Below are positions 1 through 8,355 of a DNA stretch of 8,999 nt, piece by piece. The stretch spans positions 1-8,999 of the forward strand of contig PWJP01000153.1 of the NCBI GenBank assembly GCA_003559985.1, written 5' to 3'. Numbering within the stretch: position 1 is the first letter of the stretch; the number at the start of each line of letters is the position of its first letter. Position numbers and translations under genes: made by a program. This DNA comes from Saprospirales bacterium (GTDB lineage: Bacteria; Bacteroidota; Bacteroidia; Chitinophagales; Saprospiraceae). A model generated the notes under the pieces. That model was not told where the DNA came from. It saw nothing but the letters and a program-made list of their open reading frames with translations, and did not search any database.

Positions 1-103
1 CAAGAAATATATACACTCCATTCTTCAAACTTTGAAGGGCAAATCGAGCCATTCCGATGAATAAAAGGGGTTTTAATTATTTTTTTAAACCACTGACCAG
101 GTG
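1..103. other. Intergenic region downstream of panB, no gene seen
   Basis: This stretch lies beyond the stop codon of panB (read on the minus strand) and runs to the window edge. It is AT-rich. It contains a small palindrome, CTTCAAA-C-TTTGAAG at 23-37, and an imperfect GGTTTTAA/TTTAAACC pair within 69-91 that spans a T-rich stretch. Neither is followed by a clear T-tract after a GC-rich stem on the minus strand, so I do not call a terminator. No open reading frame with recognisable protein content enters from the left. Confidence 0.5.
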
Positions 104-919
104 TCAGTAGCTCTCTTTTTCGTTGGGAAAATCTGTGCTTCTCACATCTTTAACGTAGCGCTGTACGGCATCTTTCATGTCGTCGTACAATTGGAGATAA
201 CGCCTCAAAAAACGGGGGTGAAACTCAGCGGTTATCCCCATCATATCGTGGGTGACCAAAACCTGGCCATCCGTGTCGGGACCGGCTCCAATTCCGATGG
301 TGGGAATATCGATGGTTTCGCTCACTTCTTTAGCCAGGTCAGCGGGTATTTTTTCCAAAACCAGGCTAAAGCAACCCGTTTCGGTCAGCAATTTTGCATC
401 TTCTATGAGTTTGCGCGCTTCTGCATCCTGCTTGGCCCGTACTGTATAGGTTCCGAATTTGTAGATGGATTGCGGCATGAGTCCGAGGTGCCCCATGACG
501 GGAACTCCGGCGGACAGAATGCGCTTAACCGACTCTATGACTTCGCTGCCGCCTTCCAACTTGACTCCGTGGGCCCCGGATTCTTTCATAATTCGGATAG
601 CTGAAGCAAGTGCCAGACTGGAATTACCCTGGTAAGTTCCAAACGGAAGGTCCACCACCACAAACGACCGCTTTACGCCCCTGACCACGGAGGATGCGTG
701 ATATATCATCTGATCCAGCGTGATGGGCAGGGTAGTTTCGTGTCCAGCCATTACATTGGAGGCCGAGTCGCCCACCAGGATTACGTCGATTCCGGCATCG
801 TCAATGATTTTTGCCATGGAATAGTCGTAGGCTGTGAGCATGGCGATTTTCTCATTGGCCACCTTCATTTCGTACAGCGTGCGGGTCGTAACCCGTTTCA
901 CATTTTTTATTACAGACAT
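104..919 (-). CDS. panB: 3-methyl-2-oxobutanoate hydroxymethyltransferase (ketopantoate hydroxymethyltransferase)
   Basis: PanB transfers a one-carbon unit from 5,10-methylenetetrahydrofolate to 3-methyl-2-oxobutanoate, giving ketopantoate. This is the first committed step of pantothenate and CoA synthesis, and the enzyme is cytosolic. The 271-residue product has the usual family length and a complete motif set: TAYDYS (29-34), VGDSASN (49-55), DLPFGTYQG (90-98), KLEGG (120-124), GVPVMGHLGLMPQS (138-151), VLEKIP (187-192) and IGIGAGPDTDGQVLV (208-222). By alignment to the E. coli enzyme from memory, Asp51 and Asp90 would be the Mg2+ ligands and Glu189 the catalytic base (E. coli Asp45, Asp84, Glu181). 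The start gives MSVIKNVKRVTT, a normal N-terminus for the family. The gene lies 26 nt downstream of cutA on the same strand, so co-transcription is plausible. No panC or panD is in the window. Nothing looks damaged. Confidence 0.97.
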   Translation of the reverse strand: MSVIKNVKRVTTRTLYEMKVANEKIAMLTAYDYSMAKIIDDAGIDVILVGDSASNVMAGHETTLPITLDQMIYHASSVVRGVKRSFVVVDLPFGTYQGNSSLALASAIRIMKESGAHGVKLEGGSEVIESVKRILSAGVPVMGHLGLMPQSIYKFGTYTVRAKQDAEARKLIEDAKLLTETGCFSLVLEKIPADLAKEVSETIDIPTIGIGAGPDTDGQVLVTHDMMGITAEFHPRFLRRYLQLYDDMKDAVQRYVKDVRSTDFPNEKESY

Positions 920-945
920 CGAAGCGGTTTTATTTCAGCGCAAAA

Positions 946-1266
946 TTAAGACTTTGTATTGGATTCTACCCACTCCCGAAAAGCGGCATTGGCATTCATG
1001 GTCCAACTAATTATACAGGGCACATCGTAGGGATGGACTTTCTCCATTTCAGCCCTGAAGCGGTCCTCCAGATTTGGCAGGGTTTTGAACAGAGCCACAA
1101 ATTCGCCCTCCTTTTCGACCTGCCCCTGCCAGATGAAGCAGCTTTTGATGGGCATCACATTGACACAAGCTGCGAGACCTGCCTCCACCAATTTGCTCCC
1201 GGTATCCAGTGCAGATTTTTCATCGGCAAAGGTCACGTAAAATATCAGAACATCATTTTTTTTCAT
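946..1266 (-). CDS. cutA: CutA-family divalent-cation tolerance protein
   Basis: This is a small cytosolic protein of the CutA1 family, which forms trimers with a ferredoxin-like fold related to PII signalling proteins. The family was named for copper tolerance in E. coli, but its general molecular function is unsettled, so a metal role here is only by homology. The 106 residues match the family length. Visible motifs are LAACVNVMPI (31-40), CFIWQGQV (43-50, matching the usual S-x-Y-x-W-x-G pattern), Glu55, LFKT (59-62) and the signature HPYDVPCI (78-85). The ATG at 1266 is followed by a lysine-rich start (MKKNDVLIF), and the first beta strand begins at once, so the start is well placed. The gene is divergent from the dehydrogenase gene across 94 nt and precedes panB by 26 nt on the same strand. 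The two probably share a transcript, though no functional link is known. Confidence 0.93.
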   Translation of the reverse strand: MKKNDVLIFYVTFADEKSALDTGSKLVEAGLAACVNVMPIKSCFIWQGQVEKEGEFVALFKTLPNLEDRFRAEMEKVHPYDVPCIISWTMNANAAFREWVESNTKS

Positions 1267-1320
1267 ACCAACTTCTCAGCTTCTTTGCTGCAAAGTAAAC
1301 AAGCATTGGGGGATAAACAT

Positions 1321-1328
1321 TACATTTG
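1321..1328 (+). promoter_or_regulatory. Possible Bacteroidota -7 promoter element for the hbd-folP pair
   Basis: TACATTTG is an exact match to the Bacteroidota sigma-factor -7 consensus TAnnTTTG. It lies 32 nt before the hbd ATG, which would place the transcript start about 25 nt upstream of that codon. I see no good TTG -33 box at the usual 19-21-nt spacing; the nearest TTG (1306-1308) is too close. The leader is A-rich (CAATTAAA just before the ATG), as is common in this phylum, where Shine-Dalgarno sequences are weak. Confidence 0.4.
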
Positions 1329-1360
1329 CGTAACTATTTCAAACAAAAATCACAATTAAA

Positions 1361-2248
1361 ATGCAGAATGTATCTGTTATTGGAGCGGGAACGATGGGCA
1401 ACGGCATAGCCCATGTTTTCGCCATGAAAAACTTCAATGTTGTACTTGTCGATATCAACCAGGGGGCGTTGGATAAGGCCATTGCCACTATTGATAAAAA
1501 TCTGGAGCGGATGGTTTCTAAGGAAAAAATCACTGCCGACCAGAAAAGTGCTGCACTGAATAATATATCCACACAAACCGACATGAAGAGCGGTGTTCAA
1601 AAGGCAGACCTGGTAGTCGAAGCCGCCACGGAAAATATCGAACTTAAGTTTAAAATTTTTCAGGACCTGGATGAGCACGCGCCTGAATCCTGCATACTAG
1701 CAACCAATACTTCCTCCATTTCCATCACCAAAATTGCGGCTGTTACCAACAGGGCTGACAAGGTGATCGGAATGCACTTTATGAATCCGGTGCCTATCAT
1801 GAAGCTGGTGGAGGTCATCCGGGGATATTCCACATCTGATGAAGTGACCAATGCCGTGACGGATATCAGTAAAAAGTTGGGTAAGATTCCCGTCGAAGTG
1901 AACGACTACCCGGGCTTTGTAGCCAACAGAATTCTGATGCCGATGATCAATGAGGCTATCATTTCTCTTCACGAAGGTGTCGCCGGTGTGGAAGAAATTG
2001 ACTCGGTGATGAAACTCGGAATGGCCCATCCTATGGGACCGCTTCAACTGGCGGATTTCATTGGACTGGATGTCTGTCACTCCATCCTGAATGTGATGTA
2101 CGAGGGCTTTGGAAATCCCAAATATGCTCCCTGCCCGCTTTTGGTCAATATGGTAGAAGCCGGTAACCTCGGAATCAAGTCGGGCGTCGGATTCTACGAC
2201 TACAGCAACGGACCAAAAAATGCGGTTGTAGCGGATAATTTTAAATAA
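1361..2248 (+). CDS. hbd: 3-hydroxybutyryl-CoA / 3-hydroxyacyl-CoA dehydrogenase, single-domain (Hbd/PaaH type)
   Basis: The enzyme interconverts (S)-3-hydroxyacyl-CoA and 3-ketoacyl-CoA with NAD(P)+, in fatty-acid beta-oxidation or short-chain (C4) acyl-CoA metabolism. It is cytosolic. The 295-residue length fits the stand-alone family rather than the FadB/FadJ fusions. The N-terminal Rossmann domain opens with VIGAGTMGNGIAHVF (6-20) and has an acidic Asp31 at the end of beta-2, which favours NAD+. The catalytic set is complete, with spacing identical to the human enzyme: Ser118 (ATNTSS), His139 (GMHFMNPVP), Glu151 (KLVEV) and Asn189 (FVANR). The C-terminal dimerisation domain carries HPMGPLQLADFIGLD (223-237) and ends with GIKSGVGFYDY (271-281). 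The stop codon is 2 nt before the folP start, which implies one transcript and probable translational coupling. Substrate chain length cannot be read from the sequence. Other beta-oxidation genes are absent from the window. Confidence 0.95.
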   Translation: MQNVSVIGAGTMGNGIAHVFAMKNFNVVLVDINQGALDKAIATIDKNLERMVSKEKITADQKSAALNNISTQTDMKSGVQKADLVVEAATENIELKFKIFQDLDEHAPESCILATNTSSISITKIAAVTNRADKVIGMHFMNPVPIMKLVEVIRGYSTSDEVTNAVTDISKKLGKIPVEVNDYPGFVANRILMPMINEAIISLHEGVAGVEEIDSVMKLGMAHPMGPLQLADFIGLDVCHSILNVMYEGFGNPKYAPCPLLVNMVEAGNLGIKSGVGFYDYSNGPKNAVVADNFK

Positions 2249-2250
2249 GG

Positions 2251-3108
2251 ATGTCGGAAGGAATAAGGCCGGTTCAGACCACCCTCAATTGCAGGGGCAG
2301 CTTGTTGGATTTGAAGCGTCCGGTGGTCATGGCGGTCATCAATGTGAGCCCCGATTCCTTTTATCACAGCCTGGATTATCAGCAAACTGAGGAGGTATTA
2401 AAACACGCGGAAAAGGCAGTGGAGGAGGGGGCTGCCATACTGGATATTGGAGGTCTTTCCACGCGGCCCGGAAGTCCACAGATACCCATTGAGGATGAGT
2501 GGGAAAGGCTGGAAAAACCACTTCAGGCCATTGAGAGGGAATTTGGCGGGGATATTTTTATCTCGGCGGATACCTACAGGGCGGAGGTGGCCAAAAGGGC
2601 AATCCAATCGGGTGCGCATATTATTAACGACATCAGCGGTGGGCTTTTTGATCCCTTAATCTGGGAGGTGGTTGCGGAGGAAAATGTACCATACGTGTTG
2701 ATGCACAACAAAGCCAAACCCGAGGTCATGGCCCGTCACGCCGACTATGAGGATTTAGTGGCGGAAATTTATGCGTATTTTACTAACAGACTTCACTTGC
2801 TGAGACAGAAAGGAGTGGATGACATCATTATCGATCCGGGATTTGGTTTTTCAAAAACCATACAGCACAATTTTACATTGCTCAGGCAGGTCGAGACCTT
2901 TTTAACGCTCAATCGCCCGATGATGGTCGGTATTTCCCGGAAGTCGTTTATGTACAAAACGCTGGGTGCCGACCCGGAGGATGTCCTGGCGGTCAACACA
3001 GCACTTCACTTTAAAGCCCTGGAATCCGGCGCATCTGTATTGCGGGTGCACGATGTGAAGGAAGCGGTTCAGTGTATAAGGATTTTTGAGGCTTATAAAA
3101 ATGCTTGA
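2251..3108 (+). CDS. folP: Dihydropteroate synthase
   Basis: FolP condenses p-aminobenzoate with 6-hydroxymethyl-7,8-dihydropterin pyrophosphate to give 7,8-dihydropteroate in folate synthesis; it is the target of sulfonamides. It is a cytosolic TIM barrel. The 285 residues match the family. Motifs in order: VINVSPDSF (29-37), DIGGLSTRPG (65-74), SADTYR (105-110), INDISGG (125-131), VLMHN (149-153), IIDPGFGFSKT (193-203), VGISRKSF (226-233) and LRVHDV (264-269). The residues equivalent to E. coli Asp96, Asn115, Asp185, Lys221, Arg255 and His257 are all present (Asp107, Asn126, Asp195, Lys231, Arg265, His267) at consistent spacing, so the enzyme should be active. The common GGESTRP loop reads GGLSTRP here. 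The start lies 2 nt after the hbd stop (TAAGGATG). There is no other folate gene nearby, and the diadenylate cyclase gene that often follows folP in this phylum is not seen. Confidence 0.97.
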   Translation: MSEGIRPVQTTLNCRGSLLDLKRPVVMAVINVSPDSFYHSLDYQQTEEVLKHAEKAVEEGAAILDIGGLSTRPGSPQIPIEDEWERLEKPLQAIEREFGGDIFISADTYRAEVAKRAIQSGAHIINDISGGLFDPLIWEVVAEENVPYVLMHNKAKPEVMARHADYEDLVAEIYAYFTNRLHLLRQKGVDDIIIDPGFGFSKTIQHNFTLLRQVETFLTLNRPMMVGISRKSFMYKTLGADPEDVLAVNTALHFKALESGASVLRVHDVKEAVQCIRIFEAYKNA

Positions 3109-3316
3109 GCAGAATGAAATTTTCTATGAGAATAATTGCTCGAGGGTCGAGAAAATCAATGTGTAGCCGGGATCATATCTGAGGAATGTCTGCAGCGAGG
3201 GTGTAACATTTACCCCGGCATTTCGTATCAATGGTGGTGCATCGTCAATAGAATCGGTAAAATGACCGCCTGATTGAATTTATTGATGCTGCATTCGTTG
3301 TATAATTTGAGAAGCA
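3109..3316. other. Intergenic region between folP and tamB with small inverted repeats
   Basis: No gene is seen in these 208 nt. Several inverted pairs are present: a 5-bp hairpin CTCGA-GGG-TCGAG at 3139-3151, enclosed by a wider ATTTTCT (3119-3125)/AGAAAAT (3150-3156) pair, and GCCGGG (3166-3171)/CCCGGC (3214-3219) with 42 nt between. The arrangement could form a structured leader or a weak folP terminator, but none of the hairpins is followed by a T-tract. TATAATTTG at 3301-3309 resembles a promoter -7 element but misses TAnnTTTG by one base and lies only 8 nt before the tamB ATG. It is therefore either incidental or would give a leaderless transcript. Confidence 0.4.
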
Positions 3317-6300
3317 ATGTCAAAAAACACCAGCAAAGAAAAGGAGATACCCAAAAAGGGGAGGAGGATACCCAGGTGGTTGAAAATCACCGGCCTGGCT
3401 TTGCTATTGTTGATTGTGGCAGTTGTTTCGCTTCGAATGCCCTTTGTGCAGCAGCCACTCACCTCCTGGGTGGCAAATTCAATGGCCAAAGACCTCGGCC
3501 TTGAAGTCACAGTCGGAAAGGTTAATTTCAACTTCATCAATCGCCTCGAGATAGAGGATTTTTTGGTGCATTACCACGATGGAGATACGCTACTCTACGC
3601 TGAAAAAATGTACGGGACGACCAAGAGACCCCTTACTTCCCTTTTCAGAAGAACGCTGGAAATCAACGACATTCGTCTGGATGGCACCCGGCTCAATATC
3701 GTAACCGGCCCTGACAGACCGGATAATATTTTTCAATACGCCGCAAAACGAACACAAGAAAAAATGCCCCAGCAGGAAGAGACTGAGCAATCCCGCATAG
3801 CATTTTCAATTGACGGGATTTCCGCATACAATACCAAAGTCTTTGTGGATGATCAGTTTCGGGGGACACGACAGCGGATATCTTCCGAAAAGCTTTTTAT
3901 TTCACTCAATGAAGTTGATCCTGCTGAGCAGCGATTTTCACTGAGTTCGGTGATCGCAGATGGGATTGATTTCGAGTTGTTGACACCCGGCCCTGATTTT
4001 GTGAAAGACATACCGGAGGATTTGTTAAAACGCTGGGAGGAACCTTTCCGAATATCTCAGGATATAGACCTCTCAGTGGAGTATTTTGAACTTCGAAATG
4101 GAAATTTCAGGGTCAGGAATGACTCAGTTCCTCCATATTTAGCGAAAGACTTGCCCCGCTTCAATAGTAAGGAGTTGGACGTAACTGACATCGAGCTGCA
4201 ACTGACGGATCTCACTTTGGACAGTTTGGGTATTTTCACTGTCCCAAATCTGCTGGTTTTCAATATTGATGATCAGATAAAGGTGATGGACTTCAATGCG
4301 GAGAGTTTGGCCCTGACGGATCAAAAATTGGAACTCAGGGGATTGCGATTGCTCACTGAAAAGTCATTTATTGACGAGGACCTTTTACTGGAGTACGCAA
4401 GTTTCGAGAGTTTTGAGAATTTTGTGGATGAAGTGAATTTGAATACCAATTTTAATAGAGCAGAGATTCAGTTGTCCGAAGTCCTGTACTTCATTCCCGA
4501 GCTCGCAAACAATGATTTTTTTAAGAAAAACAGCGACAAATTATTAAGCCTGACTGGTCAATTTTCCGGCAACATCAATCAACTGCGTGGGGATGATATT
4601 CACATAGAAATTGGTGAATCCTTTGTGCTGGACGGCAATTTCTCCTCCCGTGATCTGACTCATCAGGGAAGTGAATTGCTGAGATTGCAGATCAGCAAAT
4701 TGAAGACCAGTATGGATGGTCTGAAAGATATGGTGCCCGGTTTTGATGCCCCTGACAATTTTTACAAACTCGGAAACCTCGAATTCACGGGCCGGTTTGA
4801 CGGCTATTTCAGAGACTTTGTGGCGGAGGGCTTGCTGAAAACAGACCTCGGCTTGCTCAGGACCGACATGCGGTTGGACGTTTTGAATGGTGTAGAAAAT
4901 GCGCTATACAGCGGAATGATCGAGATAAAAGATTTCGACCTGGCCACCTGGACCGGCAACCCGGATTTCGGACCCATGACTTTTAGTGCCGAAGTGGATG
5001 AGGGTATGGGCCTTACAGAGGACTTTATTTATGCAGATCTGCGGGCACAGATCGAGAATTTTTCCTTCCGCGGCTACGACTACGCCAACCTGGCCATGGA
5101 CGGATACATCACCAATACCTTTTTTGACGGCTTCTTTAGCACAGAGGACCCAAACCTGGACTTCGAGTTGATCGGAGCTGTATTTTACGGGGGCGATCGA
5201 TTCAGGGTCAATGCTGATATCGATCTGCACAAGATGAATACCAAAGAACTGTACCTGACCGAGCGGGAGTTTGAGTTAAGTGGTGTCTTTTCTGCAGATA
5301 TTACCCAATTGAATCTGAAATACCCCGAGGGTTCTCTTTTTATAAATGATTTCGCCATCACAGTGCCGGACAGCATGCACACTGAAATAAATGAGTTGTC
5401 CGCGGTTGCTACTGTCACAGCTGACAGTCTGAAAAACTTTCATGTGCAATCAGACATCCTGAATCTGGAGTTGGACGGCGTCTATTTTTTCGAAGACTTT
5501 GGCACATTGTTTAAAAATTACGCCCTGAAGAACTACAGCTACGCACCTCTTGTATTTGGTTCAGATACCACTGAACAGGTACCCAGGGCGGATTTTACCT
5601 ATGATTTGGAGCTTGTGGATTCACGGGCGCTTACATGGCTTTTTGCACCGGATTTGGACACTTTGAGAAACAGCAGAATCTGGGGTGAAGTAAATTCCAA
5701 TGAGGAGTTGTACCAGCTTGAGTTTTCATTCCCCGAGCTTCGATTTGGTGATTCCGGGGCGGAGTCCTTTTACGGATTGGTTGATTTTAACGGCCCTGTT
5801 GGAAACGCGGTGATAACCTCGGAGAAACTCGACCTGGGCAATATCAGAGAAATTAACCCCACCACTTTTTTCCTGGATTTCGGGCCCGATACCATTGGAT
5901 TCGCCTTGAATACATCTGAATACGGGACAGTTGTCGATCGAATGCAGATAGAGGGCAGGAGTTTTATGCACGGTGATGACCACTGGGCCTTTAGATTTTC
6001 CGATAGTCAACTCACCCTTTTCGGCGATGATTGGAATGTGCAGGATCACAATCAGTTGATAGTGGGAAGGGAATTTTTCCAAACGCAAAATCTCGCTTTT
6101 TCAAGTGAGGATAGAAGGCTGGAAATAGAAAGTATCAATGACCGGGGTGTGAATCTGAGTATCAGTGGTGTAAACATTGACCTCCTGAATGAATTGATCG
6201 ACGATCCCCGATACTTGCTGAGTGGCGACCTCAATGCAGAATTGGAAGTAGCCAATATTTTTGACATAGATGCCCTGCAAGCAGATTTGTTGGTGAGTGA

Positions 6301-8218
6301 CCTCGTTTTTCAGGGCATAGGATACGGAGACCTGAATTTAATCGCCGGCTTGCAAACCGGACCTCATCCCCTCAAACTGGATTTTGAAACCACCCACCCG
6401 GATCGGAGGCTTTCAGGTGGAGGGTCTGTGTATTTGGATAGAGATGAAGTGCCTGATGACAGCTATCTGGTGGATTTAAACCTCGGTATTGAGTCCTTCC
6501 CGATGATGATCTTCCAAAATATTATCGAAGATGGCGTGAGCGGAACCAGGGGTACTTTTGACGGAGAACTTTCGATTACAGGCAACAATCCCAGCCACCT
6601 CAACACCGATGGGCACGCCTACATTTTCAATACATCCAGTAAGGTAGAAATACTGGGTGTCACTTTTAATACAGACAACCAACGAGTCAATATCACCGGG
6701 GATATGATCGATATGACCGGTCTTGAAATAACCGACCGACTCGGGAATACCGCCCGCATAAACGGGGGAATTATGCACCAAAATTTCGGCGACCTGGTGT
6801 TGAATGCTGAAATAACTTCCAACCGCATTCTGGGACTCGATACCCGGAGGGAGGACAGTGACCTCTATTACGGTACTATCCTGGGACAGTTGGACGCCTC
6901 ATTCAGGGGGAGCTTTGAAAGACCGGATATCAGGGTGACTGCAGTAAATGGTCCGGGAACGAATTTCAACATCCTGGTGGGTGAGCATATTGAATCCGGA
7001 GAGATTGATTTTATCAGTTTTGAAGAGGACCTTGTGGAGGAGGAGAGATCCTTTTTCCGCGATGTAACCGGGGTGAACTTTCAGTTGGATATGTCGGTCA
7101 ATGAAGATGCGGAAGTACAGATTATTTTTAATGAACAGACCGGGGATATTCTCCAGGGAAGGGGCAATGGCAATTTCCAGGTGAGTTTGACGAGAAACGG
7201 AGATTTCAACATCTTTGGAGACTATGACATCAGGGAGGGTAAATACCTCTTCGCCAATACTTTTGCCCTGCTGCAAATCAACAAACCCTTTGAGGTGCTG
7301 AGTGGTGGAAATATCCAATGGACGGGTGACCCCTTTGATGCGATAATTGATATCGAAGCCACTTATTCTGGCCTGAATGCAGCACCGTATGCTTTTATTG
7401 AGGATTATCTTCAGGGTGGGGCAGTCAGTGCCGAAGTTCTGGCAGAAGCAAGACAATCCACACCAGTTGATCTCAATATGATGTTGCAGGGATACCTCAA
7501 TAACCCGGAAATTAACTTCAACATCAGTTTTCCGAACCTCACCGGCCAGTTGCGCACCCTGACCGACCGCAAAATACTCGATCTGGAAGACAATCCCGAT
7601 GAGATGAACCGCCATGTTTTTGCCCTCGTGGTCATCGGTGGATTTTTGCCCTCCTCCTTCAATATAGAGACCTCCGTGGCGGCCATCACCAATACGGTTA
7701 ATGAATGGCTCAGTACACAGTTATCCCTCTATTTGTCCGATCTGCTCTCCAACGCCTTCGAGGATGTCGGATTTATCTCCGGGATTGAAATGGACGTGGG
7801 GTATGTATTGCCCACCGGGGAGTTTGTCGAAGCGGGCCGGATTGACACCCGCCAAAGCGAGGTTCGAATTGGATTGCGGCCCTCTCTTTTTGACGACCGT
7901 ATCCAACTGGATGTGGGTGGCAACTACGTCCGCGAGAGCTTCTTTTCCAATGAGCCCTTTCTCGCACCTTACGGAACGGTGGAGTATTTCATCACCCCCG
8001 ACCGCCGATGGCGCCTGCGCATGACTACCAATTACGACTACGTAGCCGAAGGCAGGAGAAACCGACACAGCGTGGGTGTCTCCTTCAGACGTGAATTTGA
8101 AACCATTGAGGAATTTATGCAGGGTATCCGCCTTTTCTGCAAAAAGGACAAAGAAGAGCGAGCGACCAGAACTCTGGATGACGGAAGAGAGGAGGAAGGA
8201 CCTTTGTTGGAGGAATGA
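3317..8218 (+). CDS. tamB: TamB-like translocation/assembly module protein (DUF490/AsmA-like envelope protein)
   Basis: TamB-family proteins are anchored in the inner membrane and span the periplasm as a long beta-taco groove. They have been linked to outer-membrane protein assembly with an Omp85 partner and to phospholipid transport. This 1633-residue protein is in the usual Bacteroidota size range. It starts with a short basic cytoplasmic segment (KKGRRIPRWLK, 13-23) and one hydrophobic helix (about 24-39), then a long series of beta-rich, Asp/Asn-rich segments. The C-terminal DUF490 region is the best evidence: IIFNEQTGDILQGRGNG just before GDFNIFGDYDIREGKYLF (1295-1312), then FEVLSGGNIQWTGDPFDA (1325-1342) and HVFALVVIGGFLP (about 1432-1444). 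Amphipathic, barrel-like strands follow (GLRPSLFDDRIQLDVGGNYV, VGVSFRREFET), then a charged tail from about 1607 with Cys1608. The ATG follows a weak AGAAG. No Omp85/TamA-type gene lies within the window, so its partner must be elsewhere. Confidence 0.92.
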   Translation: MSKNTSKEKEIPKKGRRIPRWLKITGLALLLLIVAVVSLRMPFVQQPLTSWVANSMAKDLGLEVTVGKVNFNFINRLEIEDFLVHYHDGDTLLYAEKMYGTTKRPLTSLFRRTLEINDIRLDGTRLNIVTGPDRPDNIFQYAAKRTQEKMPQQEETEQSRIAFSIDGISAYNTKVFVDDQFRGTRQRISSEKLFISLNEVDPAEQRFSLSSVIADGIDFELLTPGPDFVKDIPEDLLKRWEEPFRISQDIDLSVEYFELRNGNFRVRNDSVPPYLAKDLPRFNSKELDVTDIELQLTDLTLDSLGIFTVPNLLVFNIDDQIKVMDFNAESLALTDQKLELRGLRLLTEKSFIDEDLLLEYASFESFENFVDEVNLNTNFNRAEIQLSEVLYFIPELANNDFFKKNSDKLLSLTGQFSGNINQLRGDDIHIEIGESFVLDGNFSSRDLTHQGSELLRLQISKLKTSMDGLKDMVPGFDAPDNFYKLGNLEFTGRFDGYFRDFVAEGLLKTDLGLLRTDMRLDVLNGVENALYSGMIEIKDFDLATWTGNPDFGPMTFSAEVDEGMGLTEDFIYADLRAQIENFSFRGYDYANLAMDGYITNTFFDGFFSTEDPNLDFELIGAVFYGGDRFRVNADIDLHKMNTKELYLTEREFELSGVFSADITQLNLKYPEGSLFINDFAITVPDSMHTEINELSAVATVTADSLKNFHVQSDILNLELDGVYFFEDFGTLFKNYALKNYSYAPLVFGSDTTEQVPRADFTYDLELVDSRALTWLFAPDLDTLRNSRIWGEVNSNEELYQLEFSFPELRFGDSGAESFYGLVDFNGPVGNAVITSEKLDLGNIREINPTTFFLDFGPDTIGFALNTSEYGTVVDRMQIEGRSFMHGDDHWAFRFSDSQLTLFGDDWNVQDHNQLIVGREFFQTQNLAFSSEDRRLEIESINDRGVNLSISGVNIDLLNELIDDPRYLLSGDLNAELEVANIFDIDALQADLLVSDLVFQGIGYGDLNLIAGLQTGPHPLKLDFETTHPDRRLSGGGSVYLDRDEVPDDSYLVDLNLGIESFPMMIFQNIIEDGVSGTRGTFDGELSITGNNPSHLNTDGHAYIFNTSSKVEILGVTFNTDNQRVNITGDMIDMTGLEITDRLGNTARINGGIMHQNFGDLVLNAEITSNRILGLDTRREDSDLYYGTILGQLDASFRGSFERPDIRVTAVNGPGTNFNILVGEHIESGEIDFISFEEDLVEEERSFFRDVTGVNFQLDMSVNEDAEVQIIFNEQTGDILQGRGNGNFQVSLTRNGDFNIFGDYDIREGKYLFANTFALLQINKPFEVLSGGNIQWTGDPFDAIIDIEATYSGLNAAPYAFIEDYLQGGAVSAEVLAEARQSTPVDLNMMLQGYLNNPEINFNISFPNLTGQLRTLTDRKILDLEDNPDEMNRHVFALVVIGGFLPSSFNIETSVAAITNTVNEWLSTQLSLYLSDLLSNAFEDVGFISGIEMDVGYVLPTGEFVEAGRIDTRQSEVRIGLRPSLFDDRIQLDVGGNYVRESFFSNEPFLAPYGTVEYFITPDRRWRLRMTTNYDYVAEGRRNRHSVGVSFRREFETIEEFMQGIRLFCKKDKEERATRTLDDGREEEGPLLEE

Positions 8219-8226
8219 TTGTTCAA

Positions 8227-8278
8227 TTGACAATGGATAGTGGACAATTTACAATTGACAGTTGACAATGGACAATTT
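8227..8278. repeat. Short GACAATGGA/ACAATT degenerate repeats
   Basis: The 11-mer TTGACAATGGA occurs at 8227-8237 and again at 8262-8272. GGACAATTT occurs at 8242-8250 and 8270-8278, with CAATTGACA variants between and a related TTGACAATTGA around 8399. The array begins 8 nt after the tamB stop codon. Such low-complexity strings of GACAATTG/GACAATGG are familiar from intergenic regions of Bacteroidota and some other phyla. Function is unknown. Confidence 0.7.
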
Positions 8279-8355
8279 TTGTTTCGGGCGAGATTCCTGA
8301 TTTTTTGCGAAGGTTCAGACTTTTGGGAAAATCGATGTATAGGATATTGGTTTCG

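Noticed and set aside
101..604. 167-residue plus-strand open frame opposite panB
   Set aside because: panB on the other strand has its complete motif set; this frame is its shadow.
1267..1320. Minus-strand promoter for cutA (TTTACTTTG region near 1291-1299)
   Set aside because: It misses TAnnTTTG and has no convincing -33 box; the match is too weak to list.
6899..7615. 238-residue minus-strand open frame inside tamB
   Set aside because: It is fully antisense to the conserved C-terminal TamB region, which is clearly coding on the plus strand. The peptide has no recognisable motif.
7721..8233. 170-residue minus-strand open frame over the tamB 3' end
   Set aside because: It is antisense to the barrel-like C-terminal strands of TamB and has no family features or ribosome binding site.
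8221..8280. CRISPR-like array from repeated GACAATGGA units
   Set aside because: The units are short, irregularly spaced and degenerate, with no constant repeat of CRISPR length, no unique spacers and no cas gene nearby.
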